The notes under the pieces: generated by a model
Told to the model about the DNA's origin: nothing
The model's input: only the letters and a program-made list of their open reading frames with translations
Database searches by the model: none
Translations under genes and position numbers: made by a program
Part shown: one piece after another, positions 52,459 through 63,600 of the stretch
Position numbering within the stretch: the first letter of the stretch is position 1
Layout: the number at the start of each line of letters is the position of its first letter
Source of the DNA: Saprospiraceae bacterium
GTDB lineage: Bacteria > Bacteroidota > Bacteroidia > Chitinophagales > Saprospiraceae
Direction of reading: 5' to 3'
Assembly: GCA_019638455.1 (NCBI GenBank)
Contig: JAHBTU010000003.1
Span: 1,054,001 to 1,118,000 of the forward strand
DNA length: 64,000 nucleotides

Positions 52459-52824
52459 ATGGAAGAAGGTAAAATGGCCATCATGTTCCTCTTTGGCGTC
52501 GTGCCAATCAGCACGTTTCTCATGATTTGGGGTATGCGCTATCTTGAAAACAAGGAAAACATGGCGATGATAGAGCGGGGGATGGACCCCAAAGCAAACA
52601 AAGAGCAGGAGCAGCGCCGCGTGAATCCCTCCAAGACCCTGAAAGACAGTCTTTTGTTTATCGGGGCAGGTCTTGGGTTGCTTCTGGCGATTGTGCTGTC
52701 CAAAGCACTCAGCATCAGTGGCCCCGGCCTCTACTTTGCGCTTATCGCCATTTTTGGCGGCCTTGGCATGTTGGGCGCTTATCTCTATGAGCGCAACAAC
52801 CCGCCGAAGGAATCGGGGCAATGA
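52459..52824 (+). CDS. DUF6249-like small membrane protein
   Basis: 121 residues: an N-terminal membrane helix (MAIMFLFGVVPISTFLMIWGMRYL), then a short cytoplasmic stretch with KENMAMIERGMDPK, followed by two more helices (LLFIGAGLGLLLAIVLS and LYFALIAIFGGLGMLGAYL). The pattern fits DUF6249 proteins, small Bacteroidota membrane proteins of unknown role. A strong terminator follows its stop. Confidence 0.75.
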   Translation: MEEGKMAIMFLFGVVPISTFLMIWGMRYLENKENMAMIERGMDPKANKEQEQRRVNPSKTLKDSLLFIGAGLGLLLAIVLSKALSISGPGLYFALIAIFGGLGMLGAYLYERNNPPKESGQ

Positions 52825-52851
52825 ACACGCGATTGGGGGGGGAAGTTTGCA

Positions 52852-52894
52852 GGGGTTCAATTGGTTGAAAGGCCAATTGAACCCCTTGTTTTTT
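52852..52894 (+). terminator. Intrinsic terminator of the DUF6249 gene
   Basis: GGGGTTCAATTGG (52852-52864) and CCAATTGAACCCC (52873-52885) form a perfect 13-bp stem, followed by TTGTTTTTTGG. Confidence 0.92.
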
Positions 52895-52919
52895 GGGGCA
52901 AGACGTTTGCCCATTCGAC

Positions 52920-52956
52920 AAAAAAAGCAGGCACCCAGCTTGCGTCGGGTGCCTGC
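52920..52956 (-). terminator. Intrinsic terminator facing left
   Basis: GCAGGCACCC (52927-52936) pairs perfectly with GGGTGCCTGC (52947-52956). On the minus strand a run of T follows (the AAAAAA preceding it on the + strand). It fits the leftward small gene at 53112 and makes a tail-to-tail pair with the terminator at 52852. Confidence 0.85.
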
Positions 52957-53111
52957 AAAACCTCCGTGTTATTGCTCTGCTATGGTTATGCTAAACTTGT
53001 TTTACAACTTGATTTGCCAAGATTTTTCAGATGAGCATGATTGATACTCTTGATTTTGAACGGATTGCGCCTTCAACCATGCGAAAAATTGACGGCGAGG
53101 GGCATAGAGTT

Positions 53112-53342
53112 TTATGAATTGGTTGCATATCGCGTTGCGCGAGAAGTGAATTTGCTTCGTTTGGCGCTGATGATGACCTCGGGCAACTTTTGCTCGGTCG
53201 TGTCTGGTTCGACGCTCGGCGCTTTTATCTCCACGGCTGGCAATGTTTGCTGCATGATGACTGGCTGATTTTTATCGAGATAATCAAGCACCAAAAAGAA
53301 CGTGGCGACCGAAAAAATGATGGAGATGGCGATGCTTTTCAT
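53112..53342 (-). CDS. Small membrane-anchored or secreted protein
   Basis: 76 residues, MKSIAISIIFSVATFFLVLDYLDK with a single hydrophobic helix, then an extended region (LPAVEIKAPSVEP, LPEVIISAKRSKF). Those two pieces resemble short recurring strand segments. No family recognised. A leftward terminator 150 bp downstream supports it being transcribed. The 53343-53712 gap upstream holds no other gene I can support. Confidence 0.5.
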   Translation of the reverse strand: MKSIAISIIFSVATFFLVLDYLDKNQPVIMQQTLPAVEIKAPSVEPDTTEQKLPEVIISAKRSKFTSRATRYATNS

Positions 53343-53712
53343 GGCTCTGAATGCTTTTTATATGGTGATGCCACAAAAATATCCTCCATTGCCCGCGAAA
53401 CGCCAGCGCAATGACGTGAATACAGCCCTGCATGCGACGAACTGGCAAAAACGCGCAGTGAGCCGGCATATTCCGACAGAACTCGCTATTGAAAAACGCT
53501 AACGGAAAGATGATTTGGTAAGAATGCAAGGTACTTTGGAGTTGTTTTCAAAAAGTTGCTCAATAGACTCGCAAGGCGGGGGCAAGGTTGCAGTAGGTGA
53601 TTGTTTTTTTTCTGGAATGTCAACGAACGCGATGTCCCAGCCTACGAACGACGTGTTGAGCGACGCAAATGCACTTTGCCTTCCATGTTCGTTTGGCACG
53701 CCCCTCGCCGAA

Positions 53713-54189
53713 TTACCCTCTTACTGCCTGCTCCATTGATTTCTCCATTTTAAAATTCAAGAAATCTGCGCCGCGCAGTGTCTTGCGCTGCTCGCCAGTC
53801 ACATGGAAACCTTGTTTTTCAAAAAATCCCTTAGCGGTGATGCTCGCCTCGGCGCTAAGCGTGGCGATGCCTTTTTTGCGAGCGACCCGCTCCACTTGTT
53901 TGAACAATGCAGAGGCAATGCCTTTGCCCTGAAAATTTTTATGGACGAACAGAAAGCCAATCACCCCCTCGGCAGTAAGGCTGATGAATCCTACAATTTC
54001 TTTCTGACATTCCACCACAAAACAAAGCTGGCGGTCGAGCTGTGCCCAAGCTTCGCGGTCTGGCTCGACAGGTGCCCACGCCGTCAGCTGGTCAGGGGCA
54101 TAGTCTCGGGCATTGATGGTGTGCACCGTGTCGAAAAAGAGTTGCTGTAGGTGTCTTTTGTCGTCGTGCCGATAGGCTCTCAGGAACAT
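53713..54189 (-). CDS. GNAT-family N-acetyltransferase
   Basis: From the ATG at 54189 (MFLRAYRHDDKRHLQQLF) the protein has 158 residues, the more usual GNAT start; a longer form to 54216 is possible. The acetyl-CoA motif A is VIGFLFVHKNFQGKGIASALF (Q/RxxGxG/A), and ASITAKGFFEKQGFHV is the family C-terminal strand-helix. It transfers an acetyl group to an unknown amine substrate. Confidence 0.87.
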   Translation of the reverse strand: MFLRAYRHDDKRHLQQLFFDTVHTINARDYAPDQLTAWAPVEPDREAWAQLDRQLCFVVECQKEIVGFISLTAEGVIGFLFVHKNFQGKGIASALFKQVERVARKKGIATLSAEASITAKGFFEKQGFHVTGEQRKTLRGADFLNFKMEKSMEQAVRG

Positions 54190-54419
54190 GGGTTTACCGA
54201 AAATTAACTTCGGCACAAAGGAACATTTACCTGTGTTACCGGATGTTTAAATTATCGTTACGTTTTGCTGCCTTTGCCCCAAAGCCAAAACCAAACGCAC
54301 CCGTTTCCAATGATGTTGGTCGAAGCCCTTGTGAACAAAATCCTAAATTTTTACCCGCTGCGTCCAAAAAGATAATTTTGCCCCCGTTTTTTAAAGCCAA
54401 TAGTTTTTTTGAAATACTT

Positions 54420-55979
54420 ATGTCCTTGCTCGGAACGCTGATACGCAGAGGCGCGCAATTAGGCTCTTTGGCCGAACGCCCGCGCCTTTCTCCCCATGAC
54501 CTTCAGTACAATCAACTGCTGACGCTGTTGCAAAAGGCCAAACGCACAGCCTTTGGGCGCTATCACGGGTTTCACGAAGCACTCCTCTCGCCCGACCCTA
54601 CTAAGGCGTTTGTTCAGCAGGTGCCCGCCACCGATTATCAAGGCATCTACGACCGCTGGTGGCACAAGGCACATCTGGAAGACCAGCCCGATGTCTGCTG
54701 GCCGGGCGTGATTCCTTACTACGCCCTGTCGAGCGGAACAAGCCAGTCGTCCACCAAGTATATCCCCGTCACCGAGGATATGCTGCGCGATATGAAGCGC
54801 GGCTCGCGGCGGCTTTTTTTCGACATCACCAAATTTGGCCTTTCCTCCCGGCAGTTCACCAAACAGATGCTTATGGTTGGCTCTTGCACCATGCCTAAGC
54901 GGGAAGGCCTGCACTGGACGGGCGACTTGAGCGGCATCATCGGGCTGAACCGCCCGATATGGCTGGAGCGCTCGTATCGCCCGGGACGTCACATCACGGA
55001 TTTGCCCGAATGGAGCGAACGCATCGAGCGCATCGTGGCAGAAGCGCCCACATGGGACATCGGCTTTTCGGTGAGCAACCCCATGTGGTTGCAACTCATT
55101 CTGGAAAAAATAGTGGAGCGATACAAGCTTCGCAACATTCACGAACTGTGGCCCAATTACGAGGTGCTGGTGCATGGCGGTGTCTTCTTTGAGCCATATC
55201 GCCCCACGTTGGAACAACTCTTTGGTCGCCCCATGCACTATGTGGACAGCTATATGGCTTCCGAAGGTTTTTTTTCATATCAAAATCGGCCCGACACCCG
55301 CGCCATGCGTATGCTGACGGATTGTGGGGTCTATTTTGAGTTTGTGCCATTCAACGACGAAAATTTTGACGAAAACGGCGACCTGCGTTCAGCGTTCCCG
55401 CCCAGCCTTGGCCTTGAGGAGGTGAGCGAGGGAGCGCATTACGCCACGCTCATATCTACCAGCGCGGGCGCATGGCGCTATTTGTTGGGCGACACGATTC
55501 AATTCACCAACCTTCGGCGTTGTGAGTTTCGGTTGACAGGCCGCACCAAGCAGTTCCTTTCGGTGTGCGGCGAGCATCTGTCCATTGACAATTTGAACGC
55601 TGCCGTACACCGCGCCGATGAAATGCTGAACGCGGGTGTGCGCGAGTTTACGGTAGCGGGTGTACGGGAAGGCTCTTATTGGGCGCACCAGTGGTACGTC
55701 TCTGTGGAAAATCCGACAGTCTCCCCCGAAGCATTTGCTCAGGTCGTTGATGCGGAGCTTCGACGTCTCAACGACGACTACGCTGTTGAGCGCGATTATG
55801 TACTTAGAGTCGTGCGCGTGCAATTGCTGCCCAATGAGATATTTTTGGAATGGCTCGGCAAACGCGGCAAGTTCAATGGCCAAGCGAAAATCCCTCGTGT
55901 CATGAAAGGGGAGCAATTGGCGAATTTTATGACACATATTAATAGTAAAGGTGTGGCCACTCGAATTGAAACGGCATGA
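54420..55979 (+). CDS. GH3 auxin-responsive promoter family protein (acyl-adenylate enzyme)
   Basis: The ATG at 54420 (MSLLGTLIRRGAQLG) gives 519 residues; the longer reading from 54243 adds an unlikely tail. Markers: GVIPYYALSSGTSQSSTKYIP is the ATP-binding loop, YMASEGFFSYQ and SAGAWRYLLGDTIQFTNL match GH3 motifs, and the C-terminal subdomain follows. GH3 enzymes conjugate carboxylic acids to amines via acyl adenylates. Bacterial members are of unknown substrate. The next gene overlaps its stop by 4 bp. Confidence 0.88.
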   Translation: MSLLGTLIRRGAQLGSLAERPRLSPHDLQYNQLLTLLQKAKRTAFGRYHGFHEALLSPDPTKAFVQQVPATDYQGIYDRWWHKAHLEDQPDVCWPGVIPYYALSSGTSQSSTKYIPVTEDMLRDMKRGSRRLFFDITKFGLSSRQFTKQMLMVGSCTMPKREGLHWTGDLSGIIGLNRPIWLERSYRPGRHITDLPEWSERIERIVAEAPTWDIGFSVSNPMWLQLILEKIVERYKLRNIHELWPNYEVLVHGGVFFEPYRPTLEQLFGRPMHYVDSYMASEGFFSYQNRPDTRAMRMLTDCGVYFEFVPFNDENFDENGDLRSAFPPSLGLEEVSEGAHYATLISTSAGAWRYLLGDTIQFTNLRRCEFRLTGRTKQFLSVCGEHLSIDNLNAAVHRADEMLNAGVREFTVAGVREGSYWAHQWYVSVENPTVSPEAFAQVVDAELRRLNDDYAVERDYVLRVVRVQLLPNEIFLEWLGKRGKFNGQAKIPRVMKGEQLANFMTHINSKGVATRIETA

Positions 55980-56461
55980 AAAAACTCACCTTCCCCGATT
56001 TTGTTGCCAAATTTCCCCCCATCGCCATGCCCGTCACGCTTGGCGAGGATACCCACCATACTTTTAGCACCGAAAACTCGCCCCTATCCGACGAGTTGAT
56101 TGCCCAGTTTATCATCCCGACGGAGGCGACAACGCCCGACGACGAATTCACCGAGTATGTGCCCTGCTTCGCCATTGACGACACGAAGGATTTTGTCGCG
56201 CTGGTATGGTGGAAGGCCGAGCTGATGAATTACGAGTATGTGTTGGCCACCTTCAACATGAAGGGGCATTTGATTGACCGCGAGGTAATCGCCTACACCC
56301 GGGTGGATGCTGGCAAAGTGTCTCGAGCTGTTGCCACCATTAGTGAAGGATTGGAAATCAACATCGCCGCAGGCGCCTCGCCGGAGGGCAGCGACACTTA
56401 CGACCCTGCTACTTCACGGATGCTGGAGATGGAGATTTTGCCGACGGGAGAAATTGCCTGA
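55976..56461 (+). CDS. Conserved protein of unknown function, coupled to the GH3 gene
   Basis: 161 residues, MKKLTFPDFVAKFPPIAMPVTL, with no signal peptide. The ATG overlaps the GH3 stop (ATGA). The chain is probably alpha/beta, with a repeated Asp/Glu-rich acidic character and a beta-rich core (FVALVWWKAELMNYEYVLATFNM). I do not recognise the family. The tight coupling suggests a joint function with the GH3 enzyme, such as a partner subunit. Confidence 0.7.
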   Translation: MKKLTFPDFVAKFPPIAMPVTLGEDTHHTFSTENSPLSDELIAQFIIPTEATTPDDEFTEYVPCFAIDDTKDFVALVWWKAELMNYEYVLATFNMKGHLIDREVIAYTRVDAGKVSRAVATISEGLEINIAAGASPEGSDTYDPATSRMLEMEILPTGEIA

Positions 56462-57215
56462 TGTTTTGTATGGACTTGCCCGACTGCGTTGACACTTCTC
56501 AGGGGAGCGTGCGGACGACCACATCACACTACTGGAGATTATTTTTGTGCCGCAAAGACACAAAGGCACCAAATGCGGCAAATCAATGAGTATTTTGCCT
56601 TGCGTCTTTCTGACTTCGTGGCAAATTTGAAAATGTCCAGCAGTGTGCAACCACATTTTCACAATGTTTTTTCCCCTTTTGTGCGAGCAGTATTGGCAGA
56701 CCAAGCCTGTTTTTCTCTTTAAAAAATTCATTGTCAATGTTTTGTGACGAACACGGAAAAATTTTTCGTATCGAAAAAAAAATCGCCTTTGGCATGATTT
56801 TTTCCGCTCCTACCGATACCTTTGCCATTGAATAATTCTTTTTAATCCTTTAATCCGCAAATCTCATGGAGAGAATATGGCGCATAGGCGCATGAAAACC
56901 CGCCCTTTTTTTGTTCCCGGCTTTTCTCTTTCCTCTCCTCTGTTTTTTTTCCCATCCCGATTTTACAGGTGCCCTTATGTGGTATGCCTGTTTTATTTGT
57001 TTGTGTCTGTTTGGCCGTGAGTTCCGACCATATATCAAAGCCGCTGTGAGCTTGTTGGCTATTTCAGTTCGGACTTGAGCAACTGGCGCTCAGCTAATAA
57101 TTGTCACAACTCGCCCCTAGATACCGGGATTGCTTATCGCATTGTACTTGGGCATTATCGTCTTTGTTTTTCAAAGCCTGAAATAAACTTTTAACATTAA
57201 AACATTTTTTTTCTC
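56462..57215. other. 754-bp intergenic region, dispersed repeat and promoter candidates
   Basis: No supported gene. Bases 56545-56625 carry TTTGTGCCGCAAAGACACAA and TTCGTGGCAAATTT, an interspersed sequence related to one near 48640-48690. A TACCTTTG box lies at 56817-56824, and an ATTAAAACATTTTTTTTCTC stretch directly precedes the 57216 start. A long untranslated leader or small RNA is possible but not shown. Confidence 0.55.
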
Positions 57216-57641
57216 ATGACAAAGTTCTTTCCTAGTTTACGCAAATCGCTTGCGTGCATGGTAGTCTTTGCATTGGCTGCTTTCTTTTTTGCGGAAAGCG
57301 CAAATGCACAAGGGATTCCTAAACCCGCTGGCGAAAATTGGAAGCCCGAAAGCGTGGCTGTGTCTGCACTCAACCAGCAGATTGCGGCTATGGACCAGCA
57401 GCTGCTCGGACCGCCAAACGAACCGCTGCTCTACAAGCGCAAATTTTATGGAATCATCGTCTTCAATCTGGAACAAGGCCAGGCAGTTCTCAATGCTGTC
57501 AATAATTCCTATTTGAAGTTTGTTTCGCAAGGCAGCTACGGCACTTCCGCATCAAGTCAGGTCGAAATCCCCAATCCGCTTTCGGTGGCGGTATGGCAAG
57601 ACTATCATCAGGAAGTGACTACTTTGCTACAGAATGACTGA
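57216..57641 (+). CDS. Small secreted protein of unknown function
   Basis: 141 residues with a clear signal peptide (MTKFFPSLRKSLACMVVFALAAFFFAESANAQ). The mature part is small and compact (VAVSALNQQIAAMDQQLLG, PLLYKRKFYGIIVFNLEQG) with no known motif. It precedes the giant secreted protein by 54 bp, with a similar AT-rich leader, so the two may be expressed together. Confidence 0.68.
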   Translation: MTKFFPSLRKSLACMVVFALAAFFFAESANAQGIPKPAGENWKPESVAVSALNQQIAAMDQQLLGPPNEPLLYKRKFYGIIVFNLEQGQAVLNAVNNSYLKFVSQGSYGTSASSQVEIPNPLSVAVWQDYHQEVTTLLQND

Positions 57642-57695
57642 ATCATTCATTCTGAGAGCTAATCAATCATCTTTCATCATTAAACAATAATTCTC

Positions 57696-60600
57696 ATGAT
57701 TAAGAAATTTACGCAAAGCATTACTTCGAGTGCTTCGCTGTATGCCACTAAGTGGCTTTTGGTGCTTGGTCTGCCATTTTTGGTGAGTCAAGTGGCCAAT
57801 GCTCAATTGCCTTATGTGGCTACTGCTTGTGCCGACCCTTATGTGGTAGCGCAAGGGCAGGCAGGCACGACCCTTATCGGCACAGGTGACGACGTTCAAT
57901 TTACGGTTGCTTTGCCATTCACATTTGCCTTTTATGGCATCAACTACACCCAAATCAGGGTCAGCACCAACGGCTTTGTCGTATTCCAGCCGGGTACCGA
58001 CCGCGGGTTGGGCAACATCGCGCTTCCCACAGCAATTGCTGGCGCGGCACTGTATCCCTTCTGGGACGACCTTATCGCCAGCGCGGTGGCCGCGCCGCTT
58101 TCGGGGGTGTATCAACGTGTGGATGGCGTAGCCCCCAACCGTATTTTCACCATCGAATGGTTTGAAATTGGCCATTTCGCCGCTGTTGCGGGCCAACACA
58201 TTACTTTCCAAACTCGCTTGTTTGAAAATGGTAACAGAATTCAATTCAAGTATCTGGACGTAGTGTTTGGTGGTAGCCAGGCAGGTTTCGATAATGGTCT
58301 TAGCGCCACCGTCGGTCTGGAGGGCGAATTGCCAGCTCCACGTCCATTCACACAGGTGGGCTTCAACTCAAACTTCTTGACCAACGGTCAATGTATTGAG
58401 TTTGTGCAACCAGCTTCTTGCAACCCGATTGCAGGCCCGACTCAAAACGTAGGCACCGCACTTGGCACTTGTGTAGGCTCGGCTACAGTTGCTATTCCAA
58501 CTTTTAGCCCTGCTGGCTGTGCCAATGGCACTTCGGTAGGCCTTCGTTATAGCGTGAATGGTGGTGCTTTCATCGTCGTTCCGCTACCAGCAGCTAACGT
58601 GACCATCACAGGCTTGCCAAAGGGCACCAATGTCATCACATGGCAGACCTTTGTCGTTTCCAATGGAGCAACCTCTGGAACGGCAAACCAGATAATCAAC
58701 GTCGCGGACAATGAAGCGCCCACGATTACCTGTCCCTCTAACGTCACACTCAATCTTGCTCCGGGCTTCTGCGCGGCTTTGTATAGTTACAACGTAACGG
58801 CGGTTGACAACTGTCCTGTAACTGCGGACGGCTCGGCTGCCAACATCATCACCGCCGACCCCGGTTTCGGTCAGGCTGGTCACATGTTTACGGTGGAGAA
58901 CCTTCAACCGTTCCCCATCACTATCAACAGCTTTGACTTCAATATCCGCCCGGGTTTGGCTTCCATTACTGTAGAGGTGTGGGCTACTACCACCGCCACT
59001 ACCCACGTCGGCAACCAGACTAACCAAGCCGCTTGGACGAAAATTGGCCCTAATCAGGTGCTCAATGCTCCCTTCGTCCTGCTTAACCTCAGAAATGTTA
59101 GCGCAGCGCCCGGTATCGTGATTCCGGCCAACTCTTCGCGCGGCATTTATGTGACTTCCCAACAGTTCTTTGCAGGTGGACCTTTGGTTGCCCAAATGGG
59201 ACAGACTGGGTTCATACAAGATGCAAACATTCGCATCAATAAGACAACGGGCAACTTAGTGAACTACCCATTTGGCACACCTAACGTATTCCCAGACTTT
59301 ATTTTTGCGGGTCGGGTCAACTATAGCTTCGCTGTTGACCCGCTTATGCTCGTCGCTGGCTTGCCCTCAGGCTCTGAATTCCCTATTGGCACTACGACCA
59401 ATATCTGGAAAGCAACTGACCTCGCCGGTAATATGAGCACTTGCTCCTTTACTGTGACAGTAAATGAGTTCCCGAATCCCATCTCTTCACTTATCTGCAA
59501 CGACTTCGTGAACGTGTCGCTGGATGCGTCTTGCACCTTGGTGCTCAACGCCGACCAAATCCTCGAGGGAGGCCCTTATGGCTGCTACGACGACTATATC
59601 GTTCAGTTGGACAAAGTGCCGCCCTTCGGCAATGGCCCGTGGGTACCCGGCGTATTGGGCCCGCAGGACATTGGCAAAACCTATGCCGTGCGTGTGGTTG
59701 ACCCCGAAACTGGCAACAGCTGCTGGGGCAACCTGCTCGTCGAAGACAAGTTGGCCCCAGTATTGGTTTGCACCAATAAAACGGTGGCATGCAATTCGGA
59801 TTTGAATCCTGCTGCACCCTCCGTGCCCATTACTGCTTCGGGTAGCGCCAACTTCTCGATATTGGATGCCACGACAACAACCACTAACATTAACATCCCT
59901 ACAAATGCAACTATCACGGATGTGAATGTGGTGTTCCGTACCAACCATACTTGGGTGGGTGACATCAGCGCCCGTTTGACTTCGCCTTCTGGCACGGTGG
60001 TTCAACTGTTCGACCGTCCGGGTGTTCCCGCTACGGCGTTCGGCTGTGCGAATGATGGCATTGATGTCGTTTTTGATGACCAAGCTACACTTACTGCCGC
60101 TCAATTTGAAAACACTTGCAATGCTACACCCCCTGCCATCGGCCCGGGCACTTATCAGCCTATCAACCCGTTGGCAAACTTCAATGGTCAAAATGCAAGT
60201 GGTACTTGGGTGCTCACAGTAGTGGATGCTGCTGGTGGCGATGCTGGCCCGGTAAGCTTTGTTCAAATCAATATCGCTGGCAACTCTCAAAGCCCCGGCT
60301 TCCCGAATGACTTGCAACTCAACGTGAATGTGTTCCCTGCTGGCGGCGGCAATTATGTTGTGCCTGCTGGGGCTGGCTCACCTGCTTTGGAGAACTGCTC
60401 CGATGTGACCTTGAGCTATCTCGACACAGAAGTGGCACAAGACTGCGCTTCTGGCTTGACGAAGAGAGTGAATCGCAAATGGACGGCTGTAGATGCTTCT
60501 GGCAACACAAAAACTTGCCTCCAAGTGATTAGCCTCCAGCGTCCTAATTTGAACGACGTGGTGTTCCCGCCTGACTACGACGACGTAGATGCTCCGGCGC

Positions 60601-63600
60601 TTCCCTGTACCGCTGGCTACCCGACGCCGCAGTACGTTCAGGGCTTGGGCCTGCAAGGATTCCCCACGGTGTTTGGTAGTTCTGATGGCTGCACCATCAA
60701 CTGGACTTACATAGACACCCGCGTTGACATCTGCGACGGCACCTACAAAGTCCTGCGCGAGTGGAAAGTGATTGACTGGTGCGCTGGTCAGTTCTTGCTG
60801 CACAACCAAATCATCAAGGTGCTTGACAAAGCTGGCCCCGCCATTTCCTGCCCAGCCGACCTGACGGTCTCCACCGACCCGTTCTCGTGCTGCGCCATCG
60901 TGAACCTGCCCGACGTGATTATCCGCGACAACTGCTCGCGCATCAACAACATCGGCGGCATGATAATCGGCATAGACCCGTTCACGCTGGACACCATCGG
61001 GATGTTCCCCATCGGCGGCCAGCTGACCAACTTCCCGGGCAACAACCTGTGGGACCTCGACACTTTGGGCGCCTTTGGCCTGACGCCGTGCCTGCCTGCC
61101 GGCACGCACACGGTCATCTATCAGGCGGAGGACGACTGCGGCAACACCTCGACGTGCTCGTTCCGCCTGACGGTTCGCGACTACGTCCCGCCGGTGGCGG
61201 CCTGCACCGAGTTCACGGTGGTGAGCATCGGGGTTGACGACCCGTACGACTGCTACGGCCCGGGCGGCTTCCTGGGCGTGCCGCCCGCGTTGGGCGACTG
61301 CGAGTTTGGCGGCGTGACGTGGGTGAAGGCCTCGACGTTCGACCAAGGCTCGTACGACAACTGCAACAACATCAAGTTCACGATACAGCGCATGGCGCCG
61401 TACTCGGACTGCATCAACTCGCTGAACTCCATCAACGGCTTTTTGCCGTGCGACGACCAGTTCCCGGACTTCCCGAGCGAGTTCGAGCGCGCGGTGGCGG
61501 AGCAGGACTCCATCAAGTTCTACTGCTGCGAGGTCGGCACGACGCAGACGGTGATACTGCGCGTGTACCAGTTGGACGCCTTCGGCAACTTCGCCATCGG
61601 CCCCGACGGCACGCCGATACACAACACCTGCATGATAGACGTGCTGGTTCAGGACAAAATCAAGCCGGTTTGCATCTCGCCGGCGAACGTGACGGTCTCG
61701 TGCGAGGCCTTCGACCCGAGCCTGTGGGCTTACGGCAAGCCGACGGTGCAGGACAACTGCTGCCTCGACGAGAACCGGGTGTACCAGGGCCAGTGCGGCC
61801 TCGAGCACTCGGCGAGCTACGCGCTGTTCGACACGCTGTGCAACCGCGGCACCATCACGCGGACGTTCCGGGTGTACGACTGCCACGGCCAGTCCACGCA
61901 GTGCACGCAGCGCATCGTGGTGACGTACGAGCAGGACTACTGGATACGGTTCCCCAACGACGTCATCGTGACGGTGTGCGACGGGACCGGCAACTACGGC
62001 GCGCCGACGTTCAACGGGGCGCAGGACTGCGAGCTGCTGGGCGTTTCGTTCGAGGATCAGGTGTTCACGGTGGTGCCGGACGCGTGCTTCAAGATAGAGC
62101 GGACGTGGACCATCATCAACTGGTGCACCTACAACCCGAACGCCAACTGCGTGACGGTGCCGAACCCGGAGCCGAACGCGACGGCGAACTCCCCGCAGAA
62201 CCTGACGGGCCCGACGGTGTCGCCGTGCGGCACGCCCGCTCCGTGGGCGCCGACGAACGTGGCCATCGCTCCCGGCCAGGCTCCGACGAACTTCTGCACG
62301 TTCTGGTCGGCGACGGCGAACTGCTACCGGTACAAGCAAATCATCAAGATAATAGACAACCAGAAGCCGACGGTTGACTGCCCGGCCTCCCCGGTAGAGT
62401 ACTGCGACCTTTCGGCGAACGACCCGCTGCTGTGGAACCAGTCGTACTGGTGGGACGGCGTGTCGCACGACCTTTGCGAGGGCGACGCCCCGCTGAGCAT
62501 CACGGCGACGGACGCCTGCTCCGGCGCGAACGTGAACATCACCTACCTGCTGTTCCTCGATTTGGACGGCGACGGCTCGATGGAGACGGTGGTGTCGAGC
62601 AACAACCCGCCGGCCCCCGGCACGGTGAACTACAACAACCTCGGCACGCCGAACTACTCTGGCGGCACGCCGCGGGTGTTCGACGGTCGCCCGGTGCCGG
62701 CCGCTCAGATATACCGCTGGGCGGTGCACTACACGACGAGCGGCACGAGCCGGACGGCGGCGGTGCAGTGGAAGACACAGGCGCAGCTGCCGACGCCTGC
62801 CAACCCGAACGGCACGTCCGGCGTGGTTCCGCAGCTGCCCTACGGGACGCACAAAATCAAGTGGACCATCACCGACGGCTGCGGCAACGAGGAGACTTGC
62901 GAGTACCACTTCGTGGTGAAGGACTGCAAGGCCCCGACGGTGGTGTGCCTGCACGGTCTGTCGGTGAACATCATGCCGACGAAGATGATAACGCTGTGGG
63001 CATCGGACTTTTTGCAGTACGGCGAGGACAACTGCACGCCGTCGAACCTCCTGAAGTACGGCATCCGCAAGGCCGGCCAGGGCACGGGCTTCCCGGTCGA
63101 CGCGCTGGGCAACCCCATCACGTCGGTGACGTTCACCTGCGCGGAGCTGGGCCAGCAGCCGGTGGAGCTGTGGGTGCAGGATTTGGCGGGCAACGCCGAC
63201 TTCTGCCTGACGTACCTTGACGTTCAGGACAACGCGGGCAACTGCGGCAACAACAACATCAACGTGGCCGGCGCGCTGAAGACCGAGGACGCGCAAGGCC
63301 TCGCGGACGCGAACGTGAACCTGCAGAGCGGTGCGATGAGCCACTTTACGATGACGGACGCCGACGGCAAGTACCAGTTCAACGGCCTGGTGGCGCAGAA
63401 CGCGCCGTACACGTTGACGCCGACGAAGGACGACAACCCGCTCAACGGGGTGTCGACGTTCGACCTGGTGCTCATCTCGAAGCACATCCTGGGCCTCGAG
63501 CCGTTGAACAGCCCGTACAAGATGATAGCGGCGGACGCGAACAAGTCGAACTCCATCACGACGTTCGACATCGTGGAGCTGCGCAAACTGATACTCGGCA

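Noticed and set aside
60378-63485. A 1035-codon open frame on the minus strand, rich in Arg, Val and His
   Set aside because: It lies fully inside the giant + strand gene, has no domain, and appears because the + strand codons almost always end in G or C.
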